This document shows, piece by piece, positions 35,474-45,032 of a stretch of DNA of 64,000 nucleotides. Position 1 is the stretch's first letter; each line of letters opens with the position of its first letter. A program made the translations under genes and the position numbers. The stretch comes from an uncultured Flavobacteriaceae bacterium. GTDB taxonomy: Bacteria; Bacteroidota; Bacteroidia; Flavobacteriales; Flavobacteriaceae. The notes under the pieces are model-generated. The model was given only the letters and a program-made list of their open reading frames with translations, was not told the DNA's origin and made no database searches. The stretch covers positions 1 through 64,000 of the forward strand of contig CAJQLB010000036.1 in NCBI GenBank assembly GCA_905479065.1, given 5' to 3'.

Positions 35474-36127
35474 ATGATTACAAATAAAACCACTGCAAAA
35501 AAAACAGCTGAAGTTCTACTTCAAATAAAAGCCATTAAATTAAACCCAACCGAACCATTCGTTTGGGCATCAGGTTGGAAATCTCCTATTTATTGTGATA
35601 ACAGAATCATTTTATCCTTCCCTCCTATCAGAAATTACATACGTGAAAAAATAGCAAAACACATTGAAAAATATTATGGCAAACCTGACGTTATTGCGGG
35701 AGTGGCAACTGGAGCTATAGGCATCGGTATTTTGGTCGCTGAATATTTGGGACTACCCTTTATTTATGTTCGTCCAGAAGCAAAAAAACACGGGCGACAA
35801 AATCAAATTGAAGGGTTTGTCCAAAAAGGGCAAAACGTAATTGTTGTTGAAGATTTAATTAGTACCGGAAAAAGTAGCTTGAATGCAGTAAGAGCTTTAA
35901 AAGAGGCCCGATATAATGTTAAAGGCATGGTTGCCATTTTTACTTACGGATTTACAACTGCAAACAACAATTTTTCAAAAGAGGGTGTCACGCTACATAC
36001 ACTAAGTAATTATGATAATTTGCTCGAACAAGCGCTTGAAACAAAATATATTAACAAAAAAGAAATGACCATACTATCTGAATGGAATGAACAGCCTAGT
36101 GAATGGTCAAAAACTAAATTAAAATAA
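35474..36127 (+). CDS. pyrE: Orotate phosphoribosyltransferase
   Basis: A 217-aa pyrimidine-synthesis enzyme that makes OMP from orotate and PRPP. Seen: PFVWASGWKSPIYCDNR, GVATGAIGIGILVAEYLGLPFIY, RPEAKKHGRQNQIEG (catalytic loop Lys/His) and the PRPP-binding motif VIVVEDLISTGKSSL. The start ATG at 35474 is chosen because a -7 element overlaps the six extra upstream codons. It is followed after 7 nt by the SRPBCC gene. Confidence 0.96.
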   Translation: MITNKTTAKKTAEVLLQIKAIKLNPTEPFVWASGWKSPIYCDNRIILSFPPIRNYIREKIAKHIEKYYGKPDVIAGVATGAIGIGILVAEYLGLPFIYVRPEAKKHGRQNQIEGFVQKGQNVIVVEDLISTGKSSLNAVRALKEARYNVKGMVAIFTYGFTTANNNFSKEGVTLHTLSNYDNLLEQALETKYINKKEMTILSEWNEQPSEWSKTKLK

Positions 36128-36134
36128 TCGTAAC

Positions 36135-36539
36135 ATGAACTTGAATTCGCCAACAGTTTCAGTCGAAAAATCTGCTGAAGATTGCTTTATGTTTTTATCA
36201 GATATTCAAAATTTTGAGAAATTAATGCCAGAAAACATCAGTAAATTTGAGGTTTTACAAACTGATAAATTTCTTTTCGCACTCAAAGGAATGCCAGAAA
36301 TAGTTTTACAAAAAAAAGAAGAAATTAGTCCAAATAAAGTCGTTTTAGGAGCTGCAGGAGGCAAATTAGACTTTACATTAACAGCAGATATAACACCTGT
36401 GTCAGAAAATAAAAGTAATATTCTACTGAACTTTTCAGGAAACTTCAATCCCATGATGACCATGATGATAAAGGGACCCATTTCTAAATTTATAGAGTCT
36501 TTAGCTAAAAACATGCCAACAGCTATTTTAATAAATTAA
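36135..36539 (+). CDS. SRPBCC-fold (START-like) protein
   Basis: A 134-aa cytoplasmic protein of the SRPBCC/polyketide-cyclase-like superfamily: TVSVEKSAEDCFMFLSDIQN at the start (beta1-alpha1), the EKLMPENISKFEVLQ segment and a long C-terminal helix (KGPISKFIESLAKNMPTAI). It forms a hydrophobic ligand cup in the family, ligand unknown. It lies between pyrE and convergent birA, and its 3' end overlaps birA by 12 nt. The gene order pyrE-SRPBCC-birA-rsfS is common in Flavobacteriia. Confidence 0.85.
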   Translation: MNLNSPTVSVEKSAEDCFMFLSDIQNFEKLMPENISKFEVLQTDKFLFALKGMPEIVLQKKEEISPNKVVLGAAGGKLDFTLTADITPVSENKSNILLNFSGNFNPMMTMMIKGPISKFIESLAKNMPTAILIN

Positions 36540-37259
36540 TTCAAGTTCTTTAAAACCATAGGAAGTTTTTATACCGTCGTGATCACGTATAATTAATTCA
36601 CCCTGCTCATTAACACCTTCTATAATACCAGTCATTACATTACCTGAGGGCATTTTAAATTGGGATTTCTTTTTTTGCTGAAATAAATTTCTCTCATATT
36701 CATTTTTCAATAACTCGTATTCTTCATGTTTTAAAATTTCAAAATATGTTTTGATTTCTTTTTGAAAAACACGTAAAACTTTATCCAAATTAAAAACGGA
36801 CCCTGTCAATTTTTTCATAGATGATGCATTGGGTAAATTAACAAAATTATGTTGATTGACATTTAGCCCAATTCCGATAATTGAAATTTCAAGTTGGTTC
36901 CTTTTTATGACGTTTTCAATAAGAATACCACATATTTTTTTATTACCTGCCAAAATGTCGTTAGGCCATTTAATTGAAAGATCTCGAATCTTAAATCGCT
37001 TTAATGTTTTAATCAATGCTAACGATGTTACCATACTCACATAGAAATTTCTATCTACAAGAAAACAAACATGCCGTTTAAAAACACTGTAGGTAAGGTT
37101 TTTACCTTTTTCGGAATTCCATGCGGTGCCCATTAAACCTCGTCCTTTATTTTGAAAATCGGCAACAACAATAGTCATATCATCTACTGGAATTGTGTCA
37201 CACAACTGTCGTAAGTAGGAATTTGTTGAGTCAATGGCATTAAGTTTGATGATAGTCAA
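36528..37259 (-). CDS. birA: Biotin--[acetyl-CoA-carboxylase] ligase
   Basis: A 243-aa group I biotin protein ligase without the DNA-binding HTH domain, so it is enzymatic only. Seen: DSTNSYLRQL at the start, the biotin-binding GRGLMGTAWNSEKGKNLTYS, LSIKWPNDILAGNKKICGILIE and IGIGLNVNQ. The C-terminal cap domain (MPSGNVMTGIIEGVNEQGEL) is present. The frame begins with TTG at 37259; no ATG is available nearby. It is divergent from rsfS and convergent with the SRPBCC gene. Confidence 0.94.
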   Translation of the reverse strand: MTIIKLNAIDSTNSYLRQLCDTIPVDDMTIVVADFQNKGRGLMGTAWNSEKGKNLTYSVFKRHVCFLVDRNFYVSMVTSLALIKTLKRFKIRDLSIKWPNDILAGNKKICGILIENVIKRNQLEISIIGIGLNVNQHNFVNLPNASSMKKLTGSVFNLDKVLRVFQKEIKTYFEILKHEEYELLKNEYERNLFQQKKKSQFKMPSGNVMTGIIEGVNEQGELIIRDHDGIKTSYGFKELELIY

Positions 37260-37324
37260 TAGATAAAAATTTTAAATTATAATTTTCTTAAGATTTTTTA
37301 CACGAGTTTTGAAGCAAAATGTAA

Positions 37325-37332
37325 TAACTTTG
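37325..37332 (+). promoter_or_regulatory. Bacteroidota -7 element (TAACTTTG) for the rsfS-ftsH operon
   Basis: TAACTTTG fits TAnnTTTG and lies 19-26 nt before the rsfS ATG. A TTTTG occurs 13 nt upstream, too close for the usual -33 spacing. It would drive the six-gene rsfS-to-ACBP run. Confidence 0.45.
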
Positions 37333-37350
37333 TACAAATAAAAAAAATTA

Positions 37351-37722
37351 ATGACTAAAGAAATATTTACTGCAGACCAATTAATAACCATCATAGTTGA
37401 AGGTATTGAAGATGTAAAAGGTCAACAGATAACTATTTTAGATTTAAGGGAAATTGAAAATACAGTTTGTGATTATTTTGTTATTTGTGAAGGTACATCG
37501 AATACTCAAGTGAAAGCGATTGTAAACTCTGTACAAAAGAAAGTTAGTAAAACGACTAAAGATAATCCTTGGCACATAGAAGGAAATGACAATGCTGAAT
37601 GGGTACTAATGGATTATGTAAATGTCGTTATTCATGTGTTTCAAAAACATGTGAGAGAATATTATGATATTGAAAGTCTCTGGGGTGACTCCAAAATGAC
37701 TGAAATAAAAACAAGTTACTAA
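37351..37722 (+). CDS. rsfS: Ribosomal silencing factor RsfS
   Basis: A 123-aa protein of the RsfS/DUF143/Iojap family that binds L14 on the 50S subunit and blocks subunit joining in starvation. Seen: VKGQQITILDLREIENTVCDYFVICEGTS in the N-terminal half, NPWHIEGNDNAEWVLMDYVNVVIHVF and HVREYYDIESLWGD at the C-terminus, all diagnostic. It is first gene of the ftsH operon, with a 10-nt gap to ftsH. Confidence 0.96.
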   Translation: MTKEIFTADQLITIIVEGIEDVKGQQITILDLREIENTVCDYFVICEGTSNTQVKAIVNSVQKKVSKTTKDNPWHIEGNDNAEWVLMDYVNVVIHVFQKHVREYYDIESLWGDSKMTEIKTSY

Positions 37723-37732
37723 AACAAAGTGG

Positions 37733-39742
37733 ATGCCAGTAAATAAAAAATCAAATAAAAAGCCAAAACTCAATCCCTATTGGATTTATGGAATTATAAT
37801 TGCTGTTTTTCTTGGAATTAATGTTTTCTCAGGAGGCATGGGTTCAAATGTAGGGTCAACAACCACACAAGACAAATTCTTTGATTATTTGCGCGATGGT
37901 GAAGTTGAAAAGGTTGTTATAATAAACCGACGAGAAGCTCAGGTTTATCTGACTTCTGAGGCCGCCAGTTCAAGTGAACATAAAAACTCGGTTAAACCTC
38001 AATTGCTCCCTATGTCTGGAAAGGTTCCAAATTACGAGTTTCAATTGGGAGATCTTCAAAATTTTGAGAACACATTACGTGAAATTAAAACTGTATATGA
38101 ATTAAATACTAGTGTAGATTACAAAATAGAAGAAAACATATGGGGAGATTTTCTTCTGACATTATTGCCCTTCGTTATTATTATCGGTGCATGGATATTT
38201 ATTATGCGTCGCATGTCATCAGGTGCTGGTGGAGGTGCTGGTGGACAAATATTTAATATTGGTAAATCGAAAGCAAAATTATTTGATCAAAAAACTGAAG
38301 TGAAGACAACATTTAAAGATGTTGCTGGTCTGGAAGGAGCAAAAGAAGAAATACAAGAAATTGTAGATTTTTTAAAGAGTCCTGATAAATACACGGCTCT
38401 TGGGGGCAAGATACCTAAGGGAGCCTTACTGATTGGACCTCCAGGAACAGGAAAAACATTACTTGCCAAAGCTGTTGCCGGTGAAGCTAAAGTTCCTTTT
38501 TATTCACTCTCTGGATCTGATTTCGTAGAAATGTTCGTTGGTGTCGGAGCTTCTAGAGTTCGAGATTTATTTAAACAAGCAAAAGAAAAATCTCCTGCGA
38601 TAATTTTCATCGATGAAATTGACGCTATTGGGCGCGCAAGAGGAAAAAGTAATTTTTCAGGATCAAATGATGAACGTGAAAATACGTTAAATCAGTTACT
38701 TACCGAGATGGATGGTTTTGGTTCAAATTCAAATGTCATTGTACTTGCAGCAACAAATAGGGCTGATGTATTGGATAAAGCTTTGATGCGTGCTGGAAGG
38801 TTTGACAGACAAATATTTGTAGACTTACCAGATGTTCGTGAACGAGAGGAAATTTTTGAAGTACATCTAAGACCAATTAAAAAGTCTAAAAAATTAGACT
38901 TAGACTTTCTATCAAAACAAACACCCGGATTTTCAGGTGCCGATATTGCAAATGTCTGTAATGAAGCGGCACTTATTGCTGCTAGAAATGGTAAAAAAGC
39001 GGTTGAAAAGCAAGATTTTTTAGATGCTGTTGACAGGATCGTTGGAGGTTTGGAGAAAAAAAATAAAATTATTACACCTTCTGAAAAAAGAGCTGTGGCC
39101 TTTCATGAAGCAGGTCATGCAACGGTCAGTTGGATGTTAGAGCACGCTGCACCTTTAGTCAAGGTGACCATAGTGCCGCGAGGGCGTTCATTGGGAGCGG
39201 CTTGGTATTTACCTGAGGAACGTTTAATTGTGCGACCAGAGCAAATGCTTGACGAAATGTGTGCTGCTTTGGGTGGACGTGCTGCTGAAAAAGTTATTTT
39301 TGATAAAATTTCAACAGGGGCACTTAGTGATTTAGAGAAGGTAACAAAACAGGCAAGAGCAATGGTCACGGTTTACGGCCTTAGTGATAAGGTTGGTAAT
39401 TTAACATATTATGATTCATCTGGCCAAAATGAGTATGGATTTACAAAACCGTACAGTGAGCAAACAGCCGAGTTAATTGATAAAGAAATTTCAGACATTA
39501 TTGAGCACCAATATCAACGAGCTATAAAGTTGTTAGAGAAAAATAAAAGTAAGCTTACAGAACTTGCCGAAGTGTTATTAGATAAGGAAGTTATTTTTAA
39601 GGATAATTTAGAAAAGATATTTGGAAAACGTCCGTTCACCAAAGAGCCTGTAGAGCCGTCATCAGCAGAAAAAAAGACAACGAGTAAGTTAATTAATACA
39701 GAAGAGACACAAACAAAAGAGTCGAGTTGTGAAGAAGAGTAA
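37733..39742 (+). CDS. ftsH: ATP-dependent zinc metalloprotease FtsH
   Basis: A 669-aa membrane-anchored AAA+ protease that degrades misassembled membrane proteins. Order: TM1 (about 15-32), a periplasmic FtsH_ext domain ([20 protein letters not shown]), TM2 (about 137-155), AAA module with Walker [15 protein letters not shown], Walker [12 protein letters not shown] and second region of homology [10 protein letters not shown], then the zinc protease motif HEAGH in [12 protein letters not shown]. The acidic, Ser/Thr/Lys-rich tail after residue 625 is normal for the clade. In an operon with rsfS. Confidence 0.98.
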   Translation: MPVNKKSNKKPKLNPYWIYGIIIAVFLGINVFSGGMGSNVGSTTTQDKFFDYLRDGEVEKVVIINRREAQVYLTSEAASSSEHKNSVKPQLLPMSGKVPNYEFQLGDLQNFENTLREIKTVYELNTSVDYKIEENIWGDFLLTLLPFVIIIGAWIFIMRRMSSGAGGGAGGQIFNIGKSKAKLFDQKTEVKTTFKDVAGLEGAKEEIQEIVDFLKSPDKYTALGGKIPKGALLIGPPGTGKTLLAKAVAGEAKVPFYSLSGSDFVEMFVGVGASRVRDLFKQAKEKSPAIIFIDEIDAIGRARGKSNFSGSNDERENTLNQLLTEMDGFGSNSNVIVLAATNRADVLDKALMRAGRFDRQIFVDLPDVREREEIFEVHLRPIKKSKKLDLDFLSKQTPGFSGADIANVCNEAALIAARNGKKAVEKQDFLDAVDRIVGGLEKKNKIITPSEKRAVAFHEAGHATVSWMLEHAAPLVKVTIVPRGRSLGAAWYLPEERLIVRPEQMLDEMCAALGGRAAEKVIFDKISTGALSDLEKVTKQARAMVTVYGLSDKVGNLTYYDSSGQNEYGFTKPYSEQTAELIDKEISDIIEHQYQRAIKLLEKNKSKLTELAEVLLDKEVIFKDNLEKIFGKRPFTKEPVEPSSAEKKTTSKLINTEETQTKESSCEEE

Positions 39743-39841
39743 TTGTTCACAAATGTTTTAAAGTTCCAAACAATTAGTTTAAGATTTTATATATTTGATA
39801 AAATTCAGAGTTGAGTAATATTTTAATAGCGCCTACCCTAA

Positions 39842-40450
39842 ATGAGTCTATTTCGTAAAATTTTTGGTTCAAAATTAGACAAATCTCAGGATCATGCCAG
39901 TGAGGATAATCGAGGCAAATACATGCCAGACCTCAAGCTTCCAATAGACGAACGTTTTACCATAAATTTTAAAGCTAACGGCGGAAAGTTTCTTTATTGT
40001 GAAAACATTGATGAAGTCAACGAAAATCTGAAATTAATTTTAGATGAAAACAACTGGAATGGTGATAACGTCATGATGTTTGATGAGAATTTAGCTCAAA
40101 TTTTTAAAACACATAGCCTCAATATTAGTAACAGCAGTGCTAATTGCAATTATTTCTTATCAACTTGCGAATATTTAATTTCTAATGATGGTTCAATACT
40201 TATTTCATCGCACCAAATCAAAGAAAAAAAACTCAAGGAGCTTCCATTAAATTTCGTAATATATGCCACTACGAGTCAATTCGTTGAAACTATCAGTGAG
40301 GGATTAAGAGGTATCAAAAATAGAAACAGGAATAAAATACCGTTTAATATAACGACAATTAAACATTTCAAAGCTTGTGATGACAAAGATTTCCTTAGTT
40401 ATGGCAGTAGTTCAAAAAACCTGTATTTACTCTTATTAGAGGATCTTTAA
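39842..40450 (+). CDS. LUD domain-containing protein (LutC/YkgG-like)
   Basis: A 202-aa cytoplasmic protein of the LUD (DUF162) family, related to LutC of lactate utilisation. Seen: the central ISNSSANCNYFLSTCEYLIS and GSILISSHQIKEKKLKELPL, and the C-terminal LYLLLLEDL. The NNG-type motifs of LutC proper are not obvious and lutA/lutB are absent here, so a role in lactate oxidation is unlikely. It is conserved between ftsH and cdsA in Flavobacteriia. The 99-nt gap after ftsH contains TATATTTG (39790-39797), a possible internal promoter. Confidence 0.8.
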   Translation: MSLFRKIFGSKLDKSQDHASEDNRGKYMPDLKLPIDERFTINFKANGGKFLYCENIDEVNENLKLILDENNWNGDNVMMFDENLAQIFKTHSLNISNSSANCNYFLSTCEYLISNDGSILISSHQIKEKKLKELPLNFVIYATTSQFVETISEGLRGIKNRNRNKIPFNITTIKHFKACDDKDFLSYGSSSKNLYLLLLEDL

Positions 40451-40459
40451 AGACGAGAT

Positions 40460-41281
40460 GTGAAAGAACTAATTGTTAGAGCAGTATCCGGAGCTTTATT
40501 TGTTTCATTATTCCTATTATCCTTGCAATCACAACACGCTGTGATAGCCTTATTTTTTGTCTTTGGCGTAATTTGTATTGCTGAATTCAATAAATTAATA
40601 CATGAAAAAGGCATAAGCGCCTATATAATTTTCACCATTTTATATATAGCATTTGCTTATTGGCAGCTGGTTGTCGAAAATAATAAAGGCTTTATAGAAG
40701 CAATACAAATACTGCATGTAGTCACTATTTTTGTAATGCTCTTTTTGATTAAAGATTTATTTTCGTCTAAAGCACTTCCTACAGTAATAACCAACAGATA
40801 CATCAATACTACATTTTATCTTTCGAGTGCGTTTATTTTTATCATTTTAATCACCAATTATTATGAGGAATTTAATCCGAACATATTATTAGGCTCCTTC
40901 ATACTAGTTTGGATAAATGATTCATTTGCATACCTCATCGGGAAAAACTTTGGTAAGCAAAAGTTATTCCCAAGTATTTCTCCCAAAAAAACAGTTGAAG
41001 GTTTTTTAGGAGGGTTATTTTTTGCTTTAATTGGAAGTTACTTAATTGCAAACTATACACATACACTCAATTCCACTAGTTGGTTGATTATAGCAATAAT
41101 TATTAGTGTTTTTGGAACACTCGGGGATTTAATTGAATCGAAATACAAACGACAAGCCAACGTTAAAGATAGCGGTGTAATTATGCCAGGACATGGTGGA
41201 TTGCTAGATCGTTTAGATAGTATTATTTTTGCAGCACCATTTATCTATTTATTTTTAAGAATACTAACATATGTTTCATAA
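40460..41281 (+). CDS. cdsA: Phosphatidate cytidylyltransferase
   Basis: A 273-aa polytopic inner-membrane enzyme that makes CDP-diacylglycerol from phosphatidate and CTP. About seven membrane segments; the family signature is complete at the C-terminus: ESKYKRQANVKDSGVIMPGHGGLLDRLDS. NDSFAYLIGKNFGKQKL and ISPKKTVEGFLGG are also typical. The start codon is GTG at 40460. It overlaps psd by 11 nt, which suggests translational coupling of two phospholipid-synthesis steps. Confidence 0.96.
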   Translation: MKELIVRAVSGALFVSLFLLSLQSQHAVIALFFVFGVICIAEFNKLIHEKGISAYIIFTILYIAFAYWQLVVENNKGFIEAIQILHVVTIFVMLFLIKDLFSSKALPTVITNRYINTTFYLSSAFIFIILITNYYEEFNPNILLGSFILVWINDSFAYLIGKNFGKQKLFPSISPKKTVEGFLGGLFFALIGSYLIANYTHTLNSTSWLIIAIIISVFGTLGDLIESKYKRQANVKDSGVIMPGHGGLLDRLDSIIFAAPFIYLFLRILTYVS

Positions 41282-41924
41282 AGAAGGTCATAAAATTATA
41301 CTAATAACAACGATTATTGTAATCACAACAGTGCTCCTTGTTGGTGAAATTTCACAAAATGATTGGTTTCAAAAATTAATACAAATTACTGCTATAGTTA
41401 TATTTATACTTATTTTACAATTTTTCCGTAATCCAAAACGTCAAATAAAGCATAATGACAACCATATTCTTTCACCTGTAGACGGCAAAGTCGTTGTCAT
41501 AGAAGAAGTTGAAGAAAATGAATATTTTAAAAGTAAACGTTTACAAGTGAGTGTATTTATGTCACCCTTGAATGTTCACGTCACAAGGTTTCCTTTGGGA
41601 GGGACTGTTCTTTACAGCAAATATCATCCTGGTAAATATTTAGTGGCTTGGCATCCCAAATCTAGTACTGAAAATGAACGTACCACAGTCGTTGTCGAGA
41701 ACGTAAATTTTGGAAAGGTATTATTTAGACAAATAGCTGGGGCTTTGGCAAAACGAATTGTAAATTATGCAAAAGAAAATGAACAAGTTATTCAAGGAAC
41801 AGATCAAGGTTTTATAAAATTTGGTTCAAGAGTTGATTTATTTCTACCTTTAGACGCATCTATTAAAGTCAAATTAAATCAAAAAGTAAAAGGTGGTAAA
41901 AGCATAATCGCTGAAAAGAGATGA
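41271..41924 (+). CDS. psd: Phosphatidylserine decarboxylase-related protein
   Basis: A 217-aa short-form decarboxylase making phosphatidylethanolamine. Two N-terminal hydrophobic segments (about 8-48), then ILSPVDGKVVVIEEVEENEY, VFMSPLNVHVTRFPLGG, and the self-cleavage site in FIKFGSRVDLFLP (Gly-Ser gives the pyruvoyl group). The family in Bacteroidota has this short type II layout. It overlaps cdsA upstream by 11 nt and the ACBP gene by 4 nt (ATGA). Phosphatidylserine synthase is not in this window. Confidence 0.94.
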   Translation: MFHKEGHKIILITTIIVITTVLLVGEISQNDWFQKLIQITAIVIFILILQFFRNPKRQIKHNDNHILSPVDGKVVVIEEVEENEYFKSKRLQVSVFMSPLNVHVTRFPLGGTVLYSKYHPGKYLVAWHPKSSTENERTTVVVENVNFGKVLFRQIAGALAKRIVNYAKENEQVIQGTDQGFIKFGSRVDLFLPLDASIKVKLNQKVKGGKSIIAEKR

Positions 41925-42187
41925 CCTCAGAAGATATAGAAATAAAGTTTAGAGAAGCAGTAGATCGAATAAATGCTCATAAAGAGCCATTCCCTGCAGA
42001 TATCCTTCTAAAACTTTATGCATTTTACAAGAAAGCAACAAATGACTATGGTCGCCCTTCGAGTAGAGAACCCTTAATTAATGCCTTTAAAACCAATGCG
42101 TTGTTTCAAGCAGAGGATATTAGTCAAGATACAGCCAAAAAACATTATATAGATTTAGTGGACAATTATTTTTTGTATCGAAAATAA
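41921..42187 (+). CDS. Acyl-CoA-binding protein (ACBP) family
   Basis: An 88-aa all-helical protein. Seen: IEIKFREAVDRINAHKEPFP (helix 1), DILLKLYAFYKKATNDYGRP, which corresponds to the YxxYKQAT signature of eukaryotic ACBP, and a C-terminal AKKHYIDLVDNYF. The middle is divergent from eukaryotic proteins (INAFKTNALFQAED). It probably holds long-chain acyl-CoA for the lipid enzymes encoded upstream. Translationally coupled to psd by ATGA. Last gene of the run, convergent with valS. Confidence 0.85.
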   Translation: MTSEDIEIKFREAVDRINAHKEPFPADILLKLYAFYKKATNDYGRPSSREPLINAFKTNALFQAEDISQDTAKKHYIDLVDNYFLYRK

Positions 42188-42231
42188 AACCGTAATAACT
42201 TATATCTTAATATTAGGCGTGATTAAATCTA

Positions 42232-44859
42232 TCATGTTATATTAGACAAGCTTGCCTTTAATGTCTCAATTTTTGCTAGAGTGTCTGCCTCCTTCTTCTT
42301 TTCACTTTGAACTACTGATTCTGGTGCATTATTTACAAAACGGTCGTTAGCTAATTTTTTTCTAACGGACACTAAAAAGCCCTCACAATAATTGAGCTCT
42401 GCATTAAGTTTTGCAATCTCCTCATCAATATCAATGGTCCCCTCTATTGGTATGAAATATTCGTTTGATTTCACTCTAAAACTAAGTGTTCCTTCGCTTT
42501 TCTTATCCGTGTAAGTTAGATTTGAAATATGACCTAATTTCGTAATGATGCCATCAAATACTTTTGAAGAATTTTCATTGTTCAAAACTGACAATTTAAT
42601 AGCCTCTTTGAATGCAATATTTTTTTGTTTTCGAATTGTTCTTATACCAGAAATCACCTCAGAGGCAAAGTCGAACTCTTTTATGATAGCTGTATTAATG
42701 GGTGATATCTTTGGCCAAGTCGAAATAATTAAGGCTTCATCAGGCGTACGCTCAGCAATGTGTTGCCAAATCTCCTCAGTTAAAAAAGGCATGAAGGGAT
42801 GTAAAATTTTTAGATTATTTTCTAAAATTTGAATAATGGCGTGATAGGTTGTTTTATCTATAGGCTGTTGATAAGCAGGTTTGACCATTTCGAGAAACCA
42901 AGAACAGAAGTCATTCCAAATGAGTCGGTAAGTCTCCATTAGAGCATCACTTAATCGATATTTATTAAAGTGATCTTCAATTAAAGCTAGTGATTGTTGA
43001 AACTTATTTTCATACCAATTCAATGCGACATTAGCATAAGTTGGTTGCTCTGTGTCTTTAATTTCCCAACTGTCGATAAGTCTGAAAGCATTCCATACTT
43101 TATTTGCAAATGCTTTACCTTGTTGACACAATGATTCATCAAACGGCAAATCATTCCCTGCGGGTGAACACATCAGCATTCCAACTCGTACACCATCAGC
43201 TCCGTATTTTTCCATAAGTTCTATAGGATCAGGTGAGTTTCCTAAAGATTTACTCATTTTTCGTCCTTGTTTATCGCGAACTATACCTGTGTAATAAACA
43301 TTTTTAAATGGTAATTCCCCTCGATATTCATATCCTGAAATAATCATCCTAGCAACCCAAAAAAACATAATTTCAGGAGCAGTTACTAAATCATTAGTAG
43401 GGTAATAGTATTTAATCTCATCGTTTTCTGGATTTCTTATACCGTCAAAGACAGACATTGGCCACAGCCATGATGAAAACCATGTATCAACAACATCCGA
43501 TTCTTGCCTCAGATCTTTGATGTTTAGTGTGGAATTACCTGTTTTCTCTTTGGCAAGAACTAGTGCTTCCTCAATTGTTTTAGCCACTACAAAATCATGT
43601 ATTCCCTCACCATAAAAATATGCTGGAATTTGATGCCCCCAGTATAACTGACGTGAAATATTCCAATCCCTTACATTCTCCATCCAATTTCTATAAGAAT
43701 TTTTAAACTTTGAAGGATGGAACTGAATGTTATCGTTCAACACATTCTCTAAGGCAGGCTTAGCTAAATCCTTCATTTTTAAAAACCATTGTACAGAAAT
43801 TTTAGGTTCGATGACAGCTTTTGTGCGCTCACTAGTACCAACTTTATGCACATAATTTTCGGTTTTCACAAGAACTCTCAGTGCTTTCAATTCTTTTGCA
43901 ATTTCTTTCCTCGCAAGTTCACGATCTACTCCCTCATAGTGCATTCCAAATCGGTTCAAAGTTCCGTCATCATTTAAAACATCTATGACTTCAAGGTTAT
44001 GGCGCTCTCCTATATCTTTATCGTTAATATCATGAGCAGGCGTAATTTTCAAACACCCTGTTCCAAATTCCATATCAACGTAATCATCTTGAATAATTGG
44101 CACAACCCTATTACAGATTGGTACAATAACTTTTTTATTTTTTAAGTGTAAAAACCGTTCATCATTAGGATTGACACAAATCGCCGTGTCCCCCAAAATA
44201 GTTTCAGGTCTTGTGGTAGCAACTGTAATAACTTCGTCGCTTGCTTCTATTTTATAGTTTACATAATATAATTTATCAGTTCGTTCAACATGAAGGACTT
44301 CCTCATCAGATAGTGTGGTTTTAGCTTGAGGATCCCAGTTCACCATTCGATAACCACGATATATCAATCCTTTTTTGTGTAAATCAATAAACACGTCAAT
44401 AACAGACTCTGACAAGTCCTTATCCATTGTGAATTTTGTACGTTCCCAATCACATGAACTACCAAGTTTCTTCAATTGCTCAAGAATGATTCCACCATGT
44501 TTGTGAGTCCATTCCCAAGCATGTTCAAGAAAATCTTCTCTACTAATATCGTTCTTGTTAATTCCTTCGCTTTTTAATTTTTCTACAACTTTGGCTTCAG
44601 TAGCAATTGAAGCATGGTCAGTTCCAGGAATCCAACAAGCATTGTACCCTTTCAGACGAGCGCGACGAATCAGGACATCTTGAAGAGTATTGTTTAGCAT
44701 ATGACCCATGTGTAGCACTCCTGTAACATTAGGAGGTGGAATAACTATGGTATAAGGTTCTCTTTTATCAGGTGTAGAATGAAAATAATTATGTTTCATC
44801 CAGTAATCGTACCATTTGCTTTCTACACTTATTGCGTTGTATTTGGAGGGTATGGACAT
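42232..44859 (-). CDS. valS: Valyl-tRNA synthetase
   Basis: A class I aminoacyl-tRNA synthetase of 875 aa. Seen: SKYNAISVESKWYDYWMKH at the start, the HIGH-type PPPNVTGVLHMGHMLNN, the CP1 editing domain (ATTRPETILGDTAICVNP), KMSKS in QGRKMSKSLGNSPDP, the anticodon-binding region (SWFLEMVKPAYQQ) and a C-terminal Val-RS arm (LNAELNYCEGFLVSVRKKLA). The ATG at 44859 is chosen; a TTG 33 nt upstream would add MCNSIQKLFQS, which lacks family similarity and overlaps the TATTTTTG -7 element. Confidence 0.97.
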   Translation of the reverse strand: MSIPSKYNAISVESKWYDYWMKHNYFHSTPDKREPYTIVIPPPNVTGVLHMGHMLNNTLQDVLIRRARLKGYNACWIPGTDHASIATEAKVVEKLKSEGINKNDISREDFLEHAWEWTHKHGGIILEQLKKLGSSCDWERTKFTMDKDLSESVIDVFIDLHKKGLIYRGYRMVNWDPQAKTTLSDEEVLHVERTDKLYYVNYKIEASDEVITVATTRPETILGDTAICVNPNDERFLHLKNKKVIVPICNRVVPIIQDDYVDMEFGTGCLKITPAHDINDKDIGERHNLEVIDVLNDDGTLNRFGMHYEGVDRELARKEIAKELKALRVLVKTENYVHKVGTSERTKAVIEPKISVQWFLKMKDLAKPALENVLNDNIQFHPSKFKNSYRNWMENVRDWNISRQLYWGHQIPAYFYGEGIHDFVVAKTIEEALVLAKEKTGNSTLNIKDLRQESDVVDTWFSSWLWPMSVFDGIRNPENDEIKYYYPTNDLVTAPEIMFFWVARMIISGYEYRGELPFKNVYYTGIVRDKQGRKMSKSLGNSPDPIELMEKYGADGVRVGMLMCSPAGNDLPFDESLCQQGKAFANKVWNAFRLIDSWEIKDTEQPTYANVALNWYENKFQQSLALIEDHFNKYRLSDALMETYRLIWNDFCSWFLEMVKPAYQQPIDKTTYHAIIQILENNLKILHPFMPFLTEEIWQHIAERTPDEALIISTWPKISPINTAIIKEFDFASEVISGIRTIRKQKNIAFKEAIKLSVLNNENSSKVFDGIITKLGHISNLTYTDKKSEGTLSFRVKSNEYFIPIEGTIDIDEEIAKLNAELNYCEGFLVSVRKKLANDRFVNNAPESVVQSEKKKEADTLAKIETLKASLSNIT

Positions 44860-44889
44860 GCTTTGGAATAGTTTTTGAATAGAATTGCA

Positions 44890-44897
44890 CAAAAATA
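44890..44897 (-). promoter_or_regulatory. Bacteroidota -7 element (TATTTTTG) for valS
   Basis: The minus strand has TATTTTTG, a TAnnTTTG match, 31-38 nt before the valS ATG at 44859. No TTG at -33 spacing. It supports the ATG start over the upstream TTG at 44892. Confidence 0.4.
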
Positions 44898-44985
44898 CTT
44901 ATAATTTGTATTCTGAAAAACTTAAAAGGACATAATATAGAATTCTTGTAAATACCAAGAGTCAAACTTTGTGTATTACATCTAA

Positions 44986-44993
44986 TAATTTTG
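44986..44993 (+). promoter_or_regulatory. Bacteroidota -7 element (TAATTTTG) for the DUF1573 gene
   Basis: TAATTTTG lies about 40 nt before the ATG at 45033. A TTTG is 14 nt upstream (44968-44971), shorter than the standard spacing. Confidence 0.4.
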
Positions 44994-45032
44994 TAGAATA
45001 TTTAAAAAGTAAGTATGTTTACAAGAATAAAA

